From the NCBI RefSeq assembly GCF_012396235.1, contig NZ_JAAXPA010000002.1, forward strand, positions 62,001-126,000: a stretch of 64,000 nt of DNA, given 5' to 3'. A model generated the notes under the pieces. That model was not told the DNA's origin. It saw nothing but the letters and a program-made list of their open reading frames with translations, and did not search any database. The DNA is from Rhodococcus opacus (GTDB lineage: Bacteria > Actinomycetota > Actinomycetes > Mycobacteriales > Mycobacteriaceae). Shown here piece by piece: positions 33,969 through 41,798 of this stretch; position 1 is the first letter of the stretch; each line of letters starts with the position of its first letter. The position numbers and the translations under genes were made by a program.

Positions 33969-34664
33969 ATGAACAGCAAGACCCTGCGCCACGGCGCCAA
34001 GGCTGCCGGCGTGGTCGCCGCGGCCACCGTCGCGATCGGCCTTCTCTCCACCGGTGCGGCCAACGCCGACACCTTCGTTCCGTTGCAGGACGGAAACATC
34101 ACCCAGACGCTGCTCGACGGCACCGTGGTGACCGTCCGCCAGACCGCCAACTCGGCGAACATCAGCCCGTCGATGGGTTCGACCCCGCTGCACCGCAACG
34201 TGTGGGCGTCGGGCACGATCGACGTCTCCATCGACGGTGGCACGGCCAAGGGCGGCACCATCGACGCCGGCTACATCGTTGCCTGCCAGCTCGACTTCGG
34301 CGGCAGCGCGAGCGGTGGTGCCTCGGCCAGCGCAGGCTGGGACGACATCCAGGCCGGCACTGTCGGCGACCCGGTCAGCCAGACCGGCACCAAGGTCGGC
34401 GGCGGAATCTCCATCGCTCCGGGCCAGGCCACCAACGTGCCGATCCTCGACATCGAGTACACCGACGACTACGGCGCCGAGGCTCACAAGAGCAGCTTCA
34501 AGTTCACCGGTAACAGCGGCGGCATCACGTACTCGGACGAGACGTTCGGTGTCTCCGGTTGCGCCGGCTACGCGCAGGCCCGCTCCTACGCCAAGGTCAC
34601 CGTCTCGACGGCTTCCGTCGATGGCACCGTCACCCTGTGGGGACAGCCCTTCAGCCTCGGCTGA
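33969..34664 (+). CDS. MspA-family porin, type B copy 2
   Basis: 231 aa and almost the same as the 32318 product; the first 45 residues are identical. Differences concentrate in the Gly/Ser-rich insert (GGSASGGASASAGWDD versus GGEASGGSAGGASWDD) and the segment after it (PVSQTGTKVGGGISIAPGQA). ATG 33969 with GAGGGGAACA upstream, the same ribosome site as copy 1. Outer-membrane channel subunit; last gene before a strong bidirectional terminator and convergent mscL. Confidence 0.9.
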   Translation: MNSKTLRHGAKAAGVVAAATVAIGLLSTGAANADTFVPLQDGNITQTLLDGTVVTVRQTANSANISPSMGSTPLHRNVWASGTIDVSIDGGTAKGGTIDAGYIVACQLDFGGSASGGASASAGWDDIQAGTVGDPVSQTGTKVGGGISIAPGQATNVPILDIEYTDDYGAEAHKSSFKFTGNSGGITYSDETFGVSGCAGYAQARSYAKVTVSTASVDGTVTLWGQPFSLG

Positions 34665-34681
34665 TAATTCGTTCCACCCAT

Positions 34682-34724
34682 GACTCCGGGCCCGTGCATG
34701 CAGCTGCTGCACGGGCCCGGAGTC
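34682..34724. terminator. Bidirectional terminator, porin B2/mscL
   Basis: Perfect 17-bp arms (GACTCCGGGCCCGTGCA and complement) with a 9-base loop, between convergent porin B2 and mscL. Confidence 0.82.
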
Positions 34725-34732
34725 GTCGGAAG

Positions 34733-35200
34733 CTATTCGCGGGTCTGCTCGAGGTTCGCGGCCTTGTCCGCGGTCATCGCGTGCGCTCCGTCGGGACTCG
34801 CTGTCGCGCCGTTGGTTTCGAGGCTTGATTCGAGGATGTCGCGGATCTGGATCAGCAGGTCGGCCTCACTGGCCTTCTTATCTGCGGGCTCGGTGATGAA
34901 CCGCTTCTTCGCGGCGTTGGCCGGGACGATGAGAATGAAGTACACGACTGCGGCGATGATCACGAAGTTGATCACGGCCGTGATGACGGCGCCGATGTTG
35001 ATGAAGGTGGCCGGGTTGTCGGCGAGAATCTGGTAACCCCAGCCCAGATCGTTGGCGCCACCCGCAACGGCGATCAACGGATTGATCACGTTGTTGGTGA
35101 ACGCTGTGACGATGGCGGTGAACGCGGCTCCGACTACGACCGCGACGGCGAGGTCGAGGACGTTCCCCCGGAGCAGGAAGTCCTTGAATCCCTTGAGCAT
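34733..35200 (-). CDS. mscL: Large-conductance mechanosensitive channel MscL
   Basis: 155 aa. N-terminal amphipathic helix and TM1 (MLKGFKDFLLRGNVLDLAVA, VVVGAAFTAIVTAF), a periplasmic loop, TM2 (VITAVINFVIIAAVVYFILI) and a cytoplasmic charged helix. Opens under membrane tension to release solutes. ATG 35200 with GAGGAG upstream; the frame extends to 35239 without support. Convergent with the porin array; in M. tuberculosis mscL also follows moaB, so the porins look like an insertion into that order, or a loss from mycobacteria. Confidence 0.95.
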   Translation of the reverse strand: MLKGFKDFLLRGNVLDLAVAVVVGAAFTAIVTAFTNNVINPLIAVAGGANDLGWGYQILADNPATFINIGAVITAVINFVIIAAVVYFILIVPANAAKKRFITEPADKKASEADLLIQIRDILESSLETNGATASPDGAHAMTADKAANLEQTRE

Positions 35201-35282
35201 GTCGACGTCTCCTCGAGTGGGTGGCAAGTCATCCAGCACTGTTCGCAGAAAAGCCTAGATGAGCGCGGCTTCGCGTGACGGG

Positions 35283-35996
35283 TCACTGGAAGGTCACGGT
35301 GATCGCGCTCGTGAGAGATGCCGCGGCGACCGTCGTGGCCTCGGATGCCGGAAGGGCCAGCATCACCACGCGTTCGCGCTGGTCACGTCCGTTCTCGGAC
35401 GGTGTCACCAACACCACGACGGCGCGGGACGCCAGCACGGTGGCGCCGGAGCGCCGGTCCGGATTCGCTGGTGTGCCGGGATCGACCGTGAGCACGTCGA
35501 CGCGATCGCCCTCACGCAGAAGTTCCGTGACAGCGGGGTCGGCGAGCCGGACGGGGACGATCCGGGCGTCGTCCATGCCCGCTGCTGCCGCGGCGAGACG
35601 GGGGCCCAGTACTCGGACGTCGGTGAGGGCTTCTCCGGCGCGGGTCGGTCCGGCGAGGGTGCGCCCGGCGACGTCCGCCAATGCGGTGACGGCCCCGTCG
35701 GGGAGGGTCCCTGCCTCGAGTTCCACCAGTTCCACGTCGGCGTCCGTGAGAACGACGCCCGGTTGCAGATCCCGGGCGGCCACCACGACTGCGGAGCGGG
35801 CAGAGTCGGGGTCTCCGCGGGCGAGGAGCGCCAGTGCGAGGCAGACCAGCGCGGCGGCCAGGACGCGTCTGGCGACGAGGGTGCGGGCCCATCCGGGATG
35901 GGCGAGATCCGACAGCCGGTCGGCCCACGACGGGCTCAGGCTTCGGTGTGCTCGGTTCGACCGGCGGCGACTGGTCTGGACAGGATCGAACGACAT
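35283..35996 (-). CDS. SAF-domain (CpaB/RcpC-like) membrane-anchored protein
   Basis: 237 aa. Short basic N-terminus, one TM helix about 42-60 (RRVLAAALVCLALALLARG), then a SAF domain (AVVVAARDLQPGVVLTDADV) and an RcpC/CpaB-like C-terminal part (VPVRLADPAVTELLREGDRV). CpaB-type proteins take part in Flp pilus assembly, but no pilus genes are nearby. The position next to the Ruc-like gene matches Rv0990c in M. tuberculosis, which is in the HrcA heat-shock regulon; role unknown. Confidence 0.82.
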   Translation of the reverse strand: MSFDPVQTSRRRSNRAHRSLSPSWADRLSDLAHPGWARTLVARRVLAAALVCLALALLARGDPDSARSAVVVAARDLQPGVVLTDADVELVELEAGTLPDGAVTALADVAGRTLAGPTRAGEALTDVRVLGPRLAAAAAGMDDARIVPVRLADPAVTELLREGDRVDVLTVDPGTPANPDRRSGATVLASRAVVVLVTPSENGRDQRERVVMLALPASEATTVAAASLTSAITVTFQ

Positions 35997-36093
35997 GGTT
36001 CGACGCTAGGAGACCGGCGGGCCCGTGGGTACGCCGAAAGGGCCCGCCTGTGGATGGACGAGAAGTTGTGGATAACTCGCGGAGACGCGAGAA

Positions 36094-36402
36094 CTAGCTG
36101 GCAGCAGCCTTGGCCGGTGCGGCGGTCGCGGTGCTCGACGAGCTGGACGAGGCCGTCGACGAACTTTCCGACTTCGCGGCGGGAGCAGAATCGGTCTTGG
36201 CCGGCTCGCTTGCTGCGCCGGACGTGCCGCGGCTGTCGGTGCGGTAGAAACCACTGCCCTTGAAGACGATGCCGACGGAGTTGAACAGTTTGCGAAGCTT
36301 GCCCGAGCACGCGGGGCAGACGGTCAGGGAGTCATCACTGAACGACTGGACGATGTCGAAACGGTTGTCGCATGCCGTGCACGCATATGAATAAGTGGGC
36401 AC
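36094..36402 (-). CDS. ruc: FmdB-type zinc-ribbon protein, Ruc-like redox-regulated chaperone
   Basis: 102 aa. N-terminal zinc ribbon with two CxxC pairs (YACTACDNRF and VCPACSGKL), then a Ser/Ala/Lys-rich, probably unstructured C-terminal 50 residues (SSSTASSSSSSTATAAPAKA). This two-part layout and the position equal M. tuberculosis Rv0991c (Ruc), whose oxidation releases zinc and activates chaperone holding with Hsp70. GTG 36402 has GGAGGAA upstream. A CIRCE element 38 bp upstream indicates HrcA control. Orthology is inferred from layout and neighbourhood. Confidence 0.85.
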   Translation of the reverse strand: MPTYSYACTACDNRFDIVQSFSDDSLTVCPACSGKLRKLFNSVGIVFKGSGFYRTDSRGTSGAASEPAKTDSAPAAKSESSSTASSSSSSTATAAPAKAAAS

Positions 36403-36439
36403 CGTGGTTCCTCCGCACTGTGTAGTCAAACCGCAGGTG

Positions 36440-36466
36440 TTAGCACTCTACAGTCGACAGTGCCAA
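36440..36466. promoter_or_regulatory. CIRCE element (HrcA operator)
   Basis: TTAGCACTC, nine bases, then CAGTGCCAA (7 of 9 matches to the canonical second arm GAGTGCTAA), with exact N9 spacing. Lies upstream of the Ruc-like gene on the minus strand. Confidence 0.78.
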
Positions 36467-36505
36467 CAACGCTAATCAGAGAACTATTCCGGGCGGGAAA
36501 CGTCC

Positions 36506-37084
36506 TCAGCGGTCGCCGAGTGGGACGAGGCCCGAGCCCGGGGTGAGCGCCCATCCCATACGTACGTCATGGGGGTCCTCGGGCAGCTCGGACACTAGTT
36601 CCTCGTCGCGGACCACCGTGATCAGCCGCGCGTCGGAGGCGGCGAGGCCGAGAGTCCGGTCGTAGAAGCCCGCGCCGCGGCCGAGTCGCACCCCCCGCCG
36701 GTCGACGGCCAGGGCGGGAACGAAAATGGTCCCGGCCGAACGGATCTCGTCGGGTTCCCACACCGGCCCGGTCGGCTCGCGGAGGCCGTAACTCGCGTCG
36801 GCGAGACCATCCGCGCCCGTGAACTCGGACCAGTGGAGCGGGCCCGGATCGCGGGTGACGGGCACGAGGACGCGTCCGGCGACTCGTCGGAGGGCGTCGA
36901 GAAAGTCCAGCGACCCGGGCTCGAGCGCAGTGGGAACGTAGGCACAGACGGTTGATCCACCGGCGATTCCTTGTGTGGCGAGCGCGACAAGCGCCCGGTC
37001 CTCGGCGGTGCGGAGTTCGGGGGTCAGCGCGCGCCGCCCGGAGAGCACCAGTTGCCGCCACTCGTCCTTCGTTCGTGCGTGCAT
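36506..37084 (-). CDS. 5-formyltetrahydrofolate cyclo-ligase
   Basis: 192 aa. ATP-dependent conversion of 5-formyl-THF to 5,10-methenyl-THF. Family motifs: N-terminal K-x-x-W-R-Q-L and GRRALTP, RVLVPVTRDPGPLHW, and the C-terminal FVPALAVDRRGVRLGRGAGF-YDR nucleotide/substrate loop. Same relative position as Rv0992c. Divergent from galU. Confidence 0.93.
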   Translation of the reverse strand: MHARTKDEWRQLVLSGRRALTPELRTAEDRALVALATQGIAGGSTVCAYVPTALEPGSLDFLDALRRVAGRVLVPVTRDPGPLHWSEFTGADGLADASYGLREPTGPVWEPDEIRSAGTIFVPALAVDRRGVRLGRGAGFYDRTLGLAASDARLITVVRDEELVSELPEDPHDVRMGWALTPGSGLVPLGDR

Positions 37085-37189
37085 GCCCCAACCTTAGAGC
37101 CGGCCGGTGAGCGTCCCCGACGGGTTCCGGGAGGTTACTGACAGGAACTTGGTGACTGTCGAGTAGGTCCGCACAGTTATGGTGTGGTC

Positions 37190-38110
37190 ATGACAGACGC
37201 CGCACCGCACACCGCCAGCGCCTTTCGCACGGCTGTAGTGCCCGCAGCGGGAATGGGTACGCGATTCCTCCCCGCGACCAAGACCGTGCCGAAAGAGCTG
37301 CTCCCGGTCGTGGATACCCCGGGTATCGAACTGGTGGCCGGAGAGGCCGCGGATTCGGGCGCCGGCCGGCTCGTGATCGTGACATCGCCGGGTAAGGACG
37401 GAGTGGTCGCCCACTTCGTCGAGGATCTCGTGCTCGAGAGCAAGCTCGAGGCCAGCGGCAAGTATCACCTGCTCGAGAAGGTGCGCAAGGCTCCCGGCCT
37501 GCTCGAGGTGGAATCCGTAATCCAGGACGAGCCTCTCGGCCTGGGCCACGCGGTCGGCTGCGCGGAATCGGTCCTCGACGACGACGAGGACGCTATCGCC
37601 GTGCTCCTCCCGGACGACCTGGTGATGCCGCGCGGAGTGCTCGAGACGATGTCGCGGGTCCGCCGCAAGCGTGGTGGCACCGTCCTCTGCGCCATCGACG
37701 TACCCAAGGACCAGGTGAGCGCGTACGGCGTCTTCGAGGTCGAGACGGTTCCCGACGCCACCAACCCGGACGTCCTCAAGGTCATCGGCATGGTCGAGAA
37801 ACCGGCCATCGAGGATGCGCCGTCCACGTTCGCCGCCGCAGGTCGCTACCTCCTCGACCGGGCGATCTTCGATGCGCTGCGGCGAATCGAACCCGGCGCC
37901 GGCGGCGAGCTCCAGCTCACCGACGCCATCGCCCTCCTCATCAAGGAAGGCCATCCCGTTCACGTCGTCGTGCACCGAGGCACGAGACACGATCTCGGAA
38001 ATCCCGGCGGCTACCTCCGTGCTGCGGTTGACTTTGCGTTGGACATGGAGGAGTACGGCCCATCGTTGCGCGAATGGCTGATCGACCGATTGAAGCGGAC
38101 GGATTCCTAG
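37190..38110 (+). CDS. galU: UTP-glucose-1-phosphate uridylyltransferase
   Basis: 306 aa. Makes UDP-glucose from UTP and glucose-1-phosphate. Nucleotidyltransferase motif AAGMGTRFLPATKTVPKELL near the N-terminus, DEPLGLGHAVGCAE, LLPDDLV (metal-binding Asp) and VEKPAIEDAPS. ATG 37190 has no ribosome site but lies seven bases after TATGGT, so a leaderless message is possible. First gene of a galU-glp-rimJ cluster as in M. tuberculosis Rv0993-Rv0995. Confidence 0.95.
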   Translation: MTDAAPHTASAFRTAVVPAAGMGTRFLPATKTVPKELLPVVDTPGIELVAGEAADSGAGRLVIVTSPGKDGVVAHFVEDLVLESKLEASGKYHLLEKVRKAPGLLEVESVIQDEPLGLGHAVGCAESVLDDDEDAIAVLLPDDLVMPRGVLETMSRVRRKRGGTVLCAIDVPKDQVSAYGVFEVETVPDATNPDVLKVIGMVEKPAIEDAPSTFAAAGRYLLDRAIFDALRRIEPGAGGELQLTDAIALLIKEGHPVHVVVHRGTRHDLGNPGGYLRAAVDFALDMEEYGPSLREWLIDRLKRTDS

Positions 38111-38131
38111 AGAAGCTCGGGAGGCAAGAAC

Positions 38132-39391
38132 TTGCGGTCGGTCGAGGAGCAACAGACGATCGTGACCGCGGCCGCGGTGGCGCCGCGGCCGGTCCGTGTG
38201 GCGATCTCCGAAGCCCAGGGGCTGCTGTGTGCCGAAGAGGTGGTCACCGAGCGTCCGCTTCCCGGTTTCGACCAGGCCGCGATCGACGGCTACGCCGTCC
38301 GTAGCGTCGACGTCCAGGCCGCCGGAACCGACATCCGGGACGACGACGGTGCGCCCGTCGAACTGTCGCTCCCCGTGGTCGGTGAGGTCACGGCAGGTTC
38401 GAGGCAGCCGATCCGGCTGCAACCGCGTCAGGCCGTCAAGGTCGATACGGGCGCTCCGCTCCCGACGCTCGCCGACGCCGTCCTTCCGCTCGACCGCACG
38501 GATGGCGGCCGGGCCCGCGTCAAGATCTACAAACCCGTCCGCTCCGGCGACTACGTGCGCCGGGCCGGCGACGACGTGCAGCCCGGAGACGTCGCGGTCC
38601 GGGCAGGCACCATCATCGGGGCCGCGCAGGTCGGGTTGCTGGCGGCGGTGGGCCGAGACAAGGTGCTCGTGCATCCGCGGCCGCGGCTGTCCGTCATCTC
38701 GGTCGGTGGCGAACTCGTCGACGTCGACCGGACCCCCGGTCCCGGCCAGGTCTACGACGTCAACTCCTACGCGCTGGCCGCCGCCGCCCGCGACGCCGGC
38801 GCCGACGTCAACCGGGTCGGTATCGCGAACGCCGATGCCCGTCGGCTGCGCGAGGTGGTGGAAGGTCAGCTGATCCGGTCCGAGATCGTCGTCATCGCGG
38901 GTGCGGTCGGCGGCGGCGCCTCCGAGGACGTGCGGGACGCACTCGCCGATCTCGGCAACCTCGAGGTCGACCGCGTCGCAATGCATCCGGGATCGGTCCA
39001 GGGTTTCGGCCAGCTGGGCCGGGACGAGGTCCCGACGTTCCTGCTCCCGTCCAATCCGGTGAGCGCCCTCGTCGTGTTCGAGGTGATGGTGCGCCCGTTG
39101 ATCCGCATCGCGCTGGGGCGTAGGCAGCCGATGCGACGCGTCGTCACCGCCCGCACCGTCGCACCCATCACGTCCATCGAGCACCGCAAGGGTTTTCTCC
39201 GAGGTCAGCTCATGCGCGACGAGGCCACGGGGGAGTACCTCGTCCAAGCTCTCGGCGGGGCGCCGGGCGCGTCCTCACACCTGCTCGCCACGCTGGCCGA
39301 GGCCAACTGCCTCGTCCTCATCGACCCCGAGATCACCGAGGTCCGGACCGGTGATCAGGTGGACGTGGCTTTTCTGGCGCAGCGGGGCTGA
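38132..39391 (+). CDS. glp: Gephyrin-like MoeA paralogue Glp
   Basis: 419 aa. MoeA/gephyrin E-domain fold: PLPGFDQAAIDGYAV, VKVDTGAPLPTLADAVLP, VISVGGELVD, VYDVNSYALAAAARDAG, and LPSNPVSALVVFEVMVRP. Conserved positions seem partly altered (GAVGGGASEDVRDAL where enzymes have SGGVSxGxxD). In Corynebacterium the equivalent gene product Glp binds FtsZ and the membrane receptor GlpR in division and polar growth; glpR is present two genes on. The start is TTG 38132, decided by GGGAGG eight bases upstream. A molybdenum-insertase role remains possible. Confidence 0.88.
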   Translation: MRSVEEQQTIVTAAAVAPRPVRVAISEAQGLLCAEEVVTERPLPGFDQAAIDGYAVRSVDVQAAGTDIRDDDGAPVELSLPVVGEVTAGSRQPIRLQPRQAVKVDTGAPLPTLADAVLPLDRTDGGRARVKIYKPVRSGDYVRRAGDDVQPGDVAVRAGTIIGAAQVGLLAAVGRDKVLVHPRPRLSVISVGGELVDVDRTPGPGQVYDVNSYALAAAARDAGADVNRVGIANADARRLREVVEGQLIRSEIVVIAGAVGGGASEDVRDALADLGNLEVDRVAMHPGSVQGFGQLGRDEVPTFLLPSNPVSALVVFEVMVRPLIRIALGRRQPMRRVVTARTVAPITSIEHRKGFLRGQLMRDEATGEYLVQALGGAPGASSHLLATLAEANCLVLIDPEITEVRTGDQVDVAFLAQRG

Positions 39392-39416
39392 TGGCACCGC
39401 GACAGTGTGAGACGGG

Positions 39417-40052
39417 ATGACACAGCATCCGGGTTGGCCGCCGCATCTCGGGCCCTTGCGGGTGAAGGGTGGCGTCGTCACCGTGCGCGCCATCAGGTTG
39501 CGTGACGCGTCGGCGTGGAGTCGTCTGCGCACCCGCGACCGCGCGCACCTCGAACCGTGGGAACCGACCGGGGAGGCACCCTGGGAAGCGCGCCACCATA
39601 TTTCGGGATGGCCCGGACTGTGCAGCAGTTTGCGTTCGGAAGCCCGGAAGGGTCGCATGCTGCCGATGGCCATCGAACTCGACGGCAATTTCTGCGGCCA
39701 GATCACGATCGGCAACGTGGTGCGGGGTGCACTGCGCTCCGCCTGGATCGGTTACTGGGTGGCCAGCGACGTCAACGGACTCGGGGTGGCCACGGGCGCA
39801 CTCGCGCTGGGGCTCGATCATGCCTTCGGGCCCGTGGGGTTGCATCGCGTGGAGGCCACCGTGCGTCCGGAGAACCTGGCGAGCCAGGCGGTGCTCCGCA
39901 ACGTCGGCTTCCGCGAGGAGGGTCTCCTCAAGCGCTACCTGGACGTCGACGGGCAGTGGCGCGACCACATTCTGGTCGGCATGACCGTCGAGGACGTGCC
40001 CGGCACGGTGGCAGATTCGCTCGTGCGGAGTGGCAAAGCCACCTGGGCGTGA
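39417..40052 (+). CDS. rimJ: GNAT acetyltransferase, RimJ-like
   Basis: 211 aa. GNAT fold of the ribosomal-protein Ser/Ala N-acetyltransferase type: VRAIRLRDASAWSRLRTRDR, IGYWVASDVNGLGVATGALA (acetyl-CoA loop), and ATVRPENLASQAVLRNVGFR. Position equals Rv0995. Acetyl-CoA-dependent; the real acceptor is uncertain because RimJ/RimI names are given broadly. Between glp and glpR. Confidence 0.88.
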   Translation: MTQHPGWPPHLGPLRVKGGVVTVRAIRLRDASAWSRLRTRDRAHLEPWEPTGEAPWEARHHISGWPGLCSSLRSEARKGRMLPMAIELDGNFCGQITIGNVVRGALRSAWIGYWVASDVNGLGVATGALALGLDHAFGPVGLHRVEATVRPENLASQAVLRNVGFREEGLLKRYLDVDGQWRDHILVGMTVEDVPGTVADSLVRSGKATWA

Positions 40053-40326
40053 CCGCCGTAGCGGACATGGACAAGCGTCCAGCTACGCGGCAGTTATCTC
40101 ACGGTATCAAAGCTTCCTGACCGGGGCTCCGCTTTCGGCGAGTCTTTGCCGGATCGTTCCCTCTGCCGTCTCGGGGCATGTCGAGCACCACATTTTCGCG
40201 TTACGCATGTGACACCTGAGTATGGTGAGATCGGCGCGTCTGCGAAGATGTGCGTGTTCATGCGGTTAGCCTGGGTGGGTCAACAGCGGTATCCATGCTG
40301 GTAGACGATTGGGAGGAGGTCGCCGT

Positions 40327-41067
40327 ATGCCGAACTCGTTTCTCTGGATCGGGCTCGTCGTCGTGTGGCTCTTCGTCCTGGTTCCGATGCTGGTGAACAA
40401 CCGCCCCCGGATTCGGCAAACCAGTGACGCAGCACTCGCGACGCGTGTGCTGCACCGCGGTGACGAACGTCCCGTGCAGCGTGGACCCGCGGCTGGACAC
40501 CGCAGCGACCCGTACTGGCAACCGGAACCGGACCACTACGGCTACGACGCGGAGGACCTTGTGGACACTCACGCAGAGGAAGACGAGTTCGACGGCGAGC
40601 GGGCACCGGTGGGTGAGTACGTACCGGCGCGCCGGGGGCGTGGCGGCTTCGATCCCGAGGCCGACGCGATCGCGCGCGAGGCCCGGTACGCGTTCCGGCA
40701 GCGGTCGGTTCTCGGGCTGGTGTTCGCGACAATCATGTCGGCGGCGCTCGGGCTGATCATCTCGCCGCTGATGTGGTGGGTGTTCGCCGCCGGTGTGGTC
40801 GGTCTCTTCGGCTACTTGGCGTATCTGCGCCGGCAGGTTCAGATCGAGCAGGAGATCCGTCGTCGGCGGACCGCGCGTCTCAACCGTTCGCGGTTGGGTG
40901 TCGAGTCCCGCAGCGACGAGGAGCTCCGCCTCATCCCGGCCCGGTTGCGGCGTCCGGGCGCCGTCGTCCTCGAAGTGGACGACGAGGACCCCGAATTCGA
41001 TCATCTCGAACACTTCGACGACGCCCCGATGCAGCAGGCCACGATGCGCCGAGCTGCCGGTGAGTAG
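40327..41067 (+). CDS. glpR: Glp receptor GlpR, membrane protein
   Basis: 246 aa. N-terminal TM (LWIGLVVVWLFVLVPMLVNN), a long acidic/charged cytoplasmic stretch with Pro/Arg (about 25-130), two more TM helices around 135-180 (VLGLVFATIMSAALGLIISP and WWVFAAGVVGLFGYLAYL) and a basic then acidic tail. Corresponds to Rv0996 and to the corynebacterial receptor that binds Glp. ATG 40327 with GGGAGGAGG upstream. The pairing with Glp two genes away supports the name; binding itself is inferred. Confidence 0.85.
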   Translation: MPNSFLWIGLVVVWLFVLVPMLVNNRPRIRQTSDAALATRVLHRGDERPVQRGPAAGHRSDPYWQPEPDHYGYDAEDLVDTHAEEDEFDGERAPVGEYVPARRGRGGFDPEADAIAREARYAFRQRSVLGLVFATIMSAALGLIISPLMWWVFAAGVVGLFGYLAYLRRQVQIEQEIRRRRTARLNRSRLGVESRSDEELRLIPARLRRPGAVVLEVDDEDPEFDHLEHFDDAPMQQATMRRAAGE

Positions 41068-41164
41068 CCGGGCGAATCGGGCCGAAAGCCACGTCGGTGT
41101 AGGCGATTCGCTCCCGCCGCGGGTGGCCTGCTAGAGTTTGCCGAGCGGATCGCAGGATCCGCGC

Positions 41165-41240
41165 GGGGCTGTGGCGCAGTTGGTAGCGCGCTTCGTTCGC
41201 ATCGAAGAGGTCAGGGGTTCGATTCCCCTCAGCTCCACCA
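41165..41240 (+). tRNA. tRNA-Ala, anticodon CGC
   Basis: 76 bases with CCA encoded. Acceptor GGGGCTG pairs with CAGCTCC; D-arm GCGCAGTTGGTAGCGC; anticodon stem CTTCG/CGAAG around loop TTCGCAT (anticodon CGC, 41198-41200); T-arm AGGGGTTCGATTCCCCT. Reads GCG codons. Confidence 0.95.
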
Positions 41241-41247
41241 CAGAAAT

Positions 41248-41279
41248 GGCACTCACTCCACCCGGAGGGAGTGCCTTTT
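41248..41279 (+). terminator. Terminator after tRNA-Ala
   Basis: GGCACTC...GAGTGCC stem (41248-41254 with 41269-41275, extended by paired CTCC/GGAG) followed by TTTTC. Confidence 0.72.
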
Positions 41280-41447
41280 CTGCATTCGGCGCATTTTCTG
41301 TCTTCCGGCCCAGGTGAGCGCCATCGTCGGGGTGTGTAGAGCGAGGCCGCCGCGGGAATGCCCGACCCTCCGATTTGCCAAAAGGTAACTGAATGCTGTG
41401 TACTGTCCGTAGGTCATCAAGGGGTCGATCGCACGGGGTGGAAATAC

Positions 41448-41540
41448 ATGCAGGCAATGGGCAAGATCTCGAAGTTCTTGGAGCCGGCGACGGTGGCCGC
41501 GACCATCACCGCGACGATGTTGCTGGTGAACGTCCTGTGA
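41448..41540 (+). CDS. Possible 30-aa membrane peptide
   Basis: ATG 41448 gives a peptide starting MQAMGKISKFLEPATVAATI and ending TMLLVNVL: a short basic head and one hydrophobic helix. GGTGGAA lies seven bases before the ATG and TTGCCA/TGTACT about 18 bp apart (41375-41404) could be a promoter. Too short for certainty; could be a leader for the downstream surface-protein operon or a small membrane protein. Confidence 0.3.
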   Translation: MQAMGKISKFLEPATVAATITATMLLVNVL

Positions 41541-41798
41541 ACTCCGGCCGACCACTCGAAATCGCGAGGGCCGCGTCGGATACGCCGTCCTTCCGCTGAC
41601 CGATCAGCACCTCCAGGCGATACCGCCGAACCCGCAGGGGTTCTCGGAAGCTGCTCGAGTCCCACCTGGCTCGGGCACCGCTGGTGGTGCCGGTTCCCCG
41701 ACACCGGCACCACCAGCACCTCCGCTCGGTTCGCTCGATACCATGACAGCGGCGACGTCGCCGTAGACGTGGTGTCGTGAATACGAGGGGGGTGCACA

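Larger units (their letters stand above)
31632..34664 (+). repeat. Tandem duplication of a porin A-B gene pair
   Basis: Unit 1 (31632-33013) and unit 2 (33264-34664) carry the same two genes in the same order; the period is 1632 bp measured at the A genes and 1651 bp at the B genes. Coding parts are nearly identical, while the gaps between and before the genes differ. Confidence 0.88.

Noticed and set aside
31632-34664. Repeated sequence as a CRISPR array or mobile element
   Set aside because: The repeat unit is 1.6 kb and coding; no short regular direct repeats with spacers and no transposase or inverted ends. No CRISPR array was seen anywhere in the window.
33282-34712. 476-codon minus-strand frame across the second porin pair
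   Set aside because: Mirror of two real porin genes with signal peptides; the repetition of its sequence only reflects the porin duplication.
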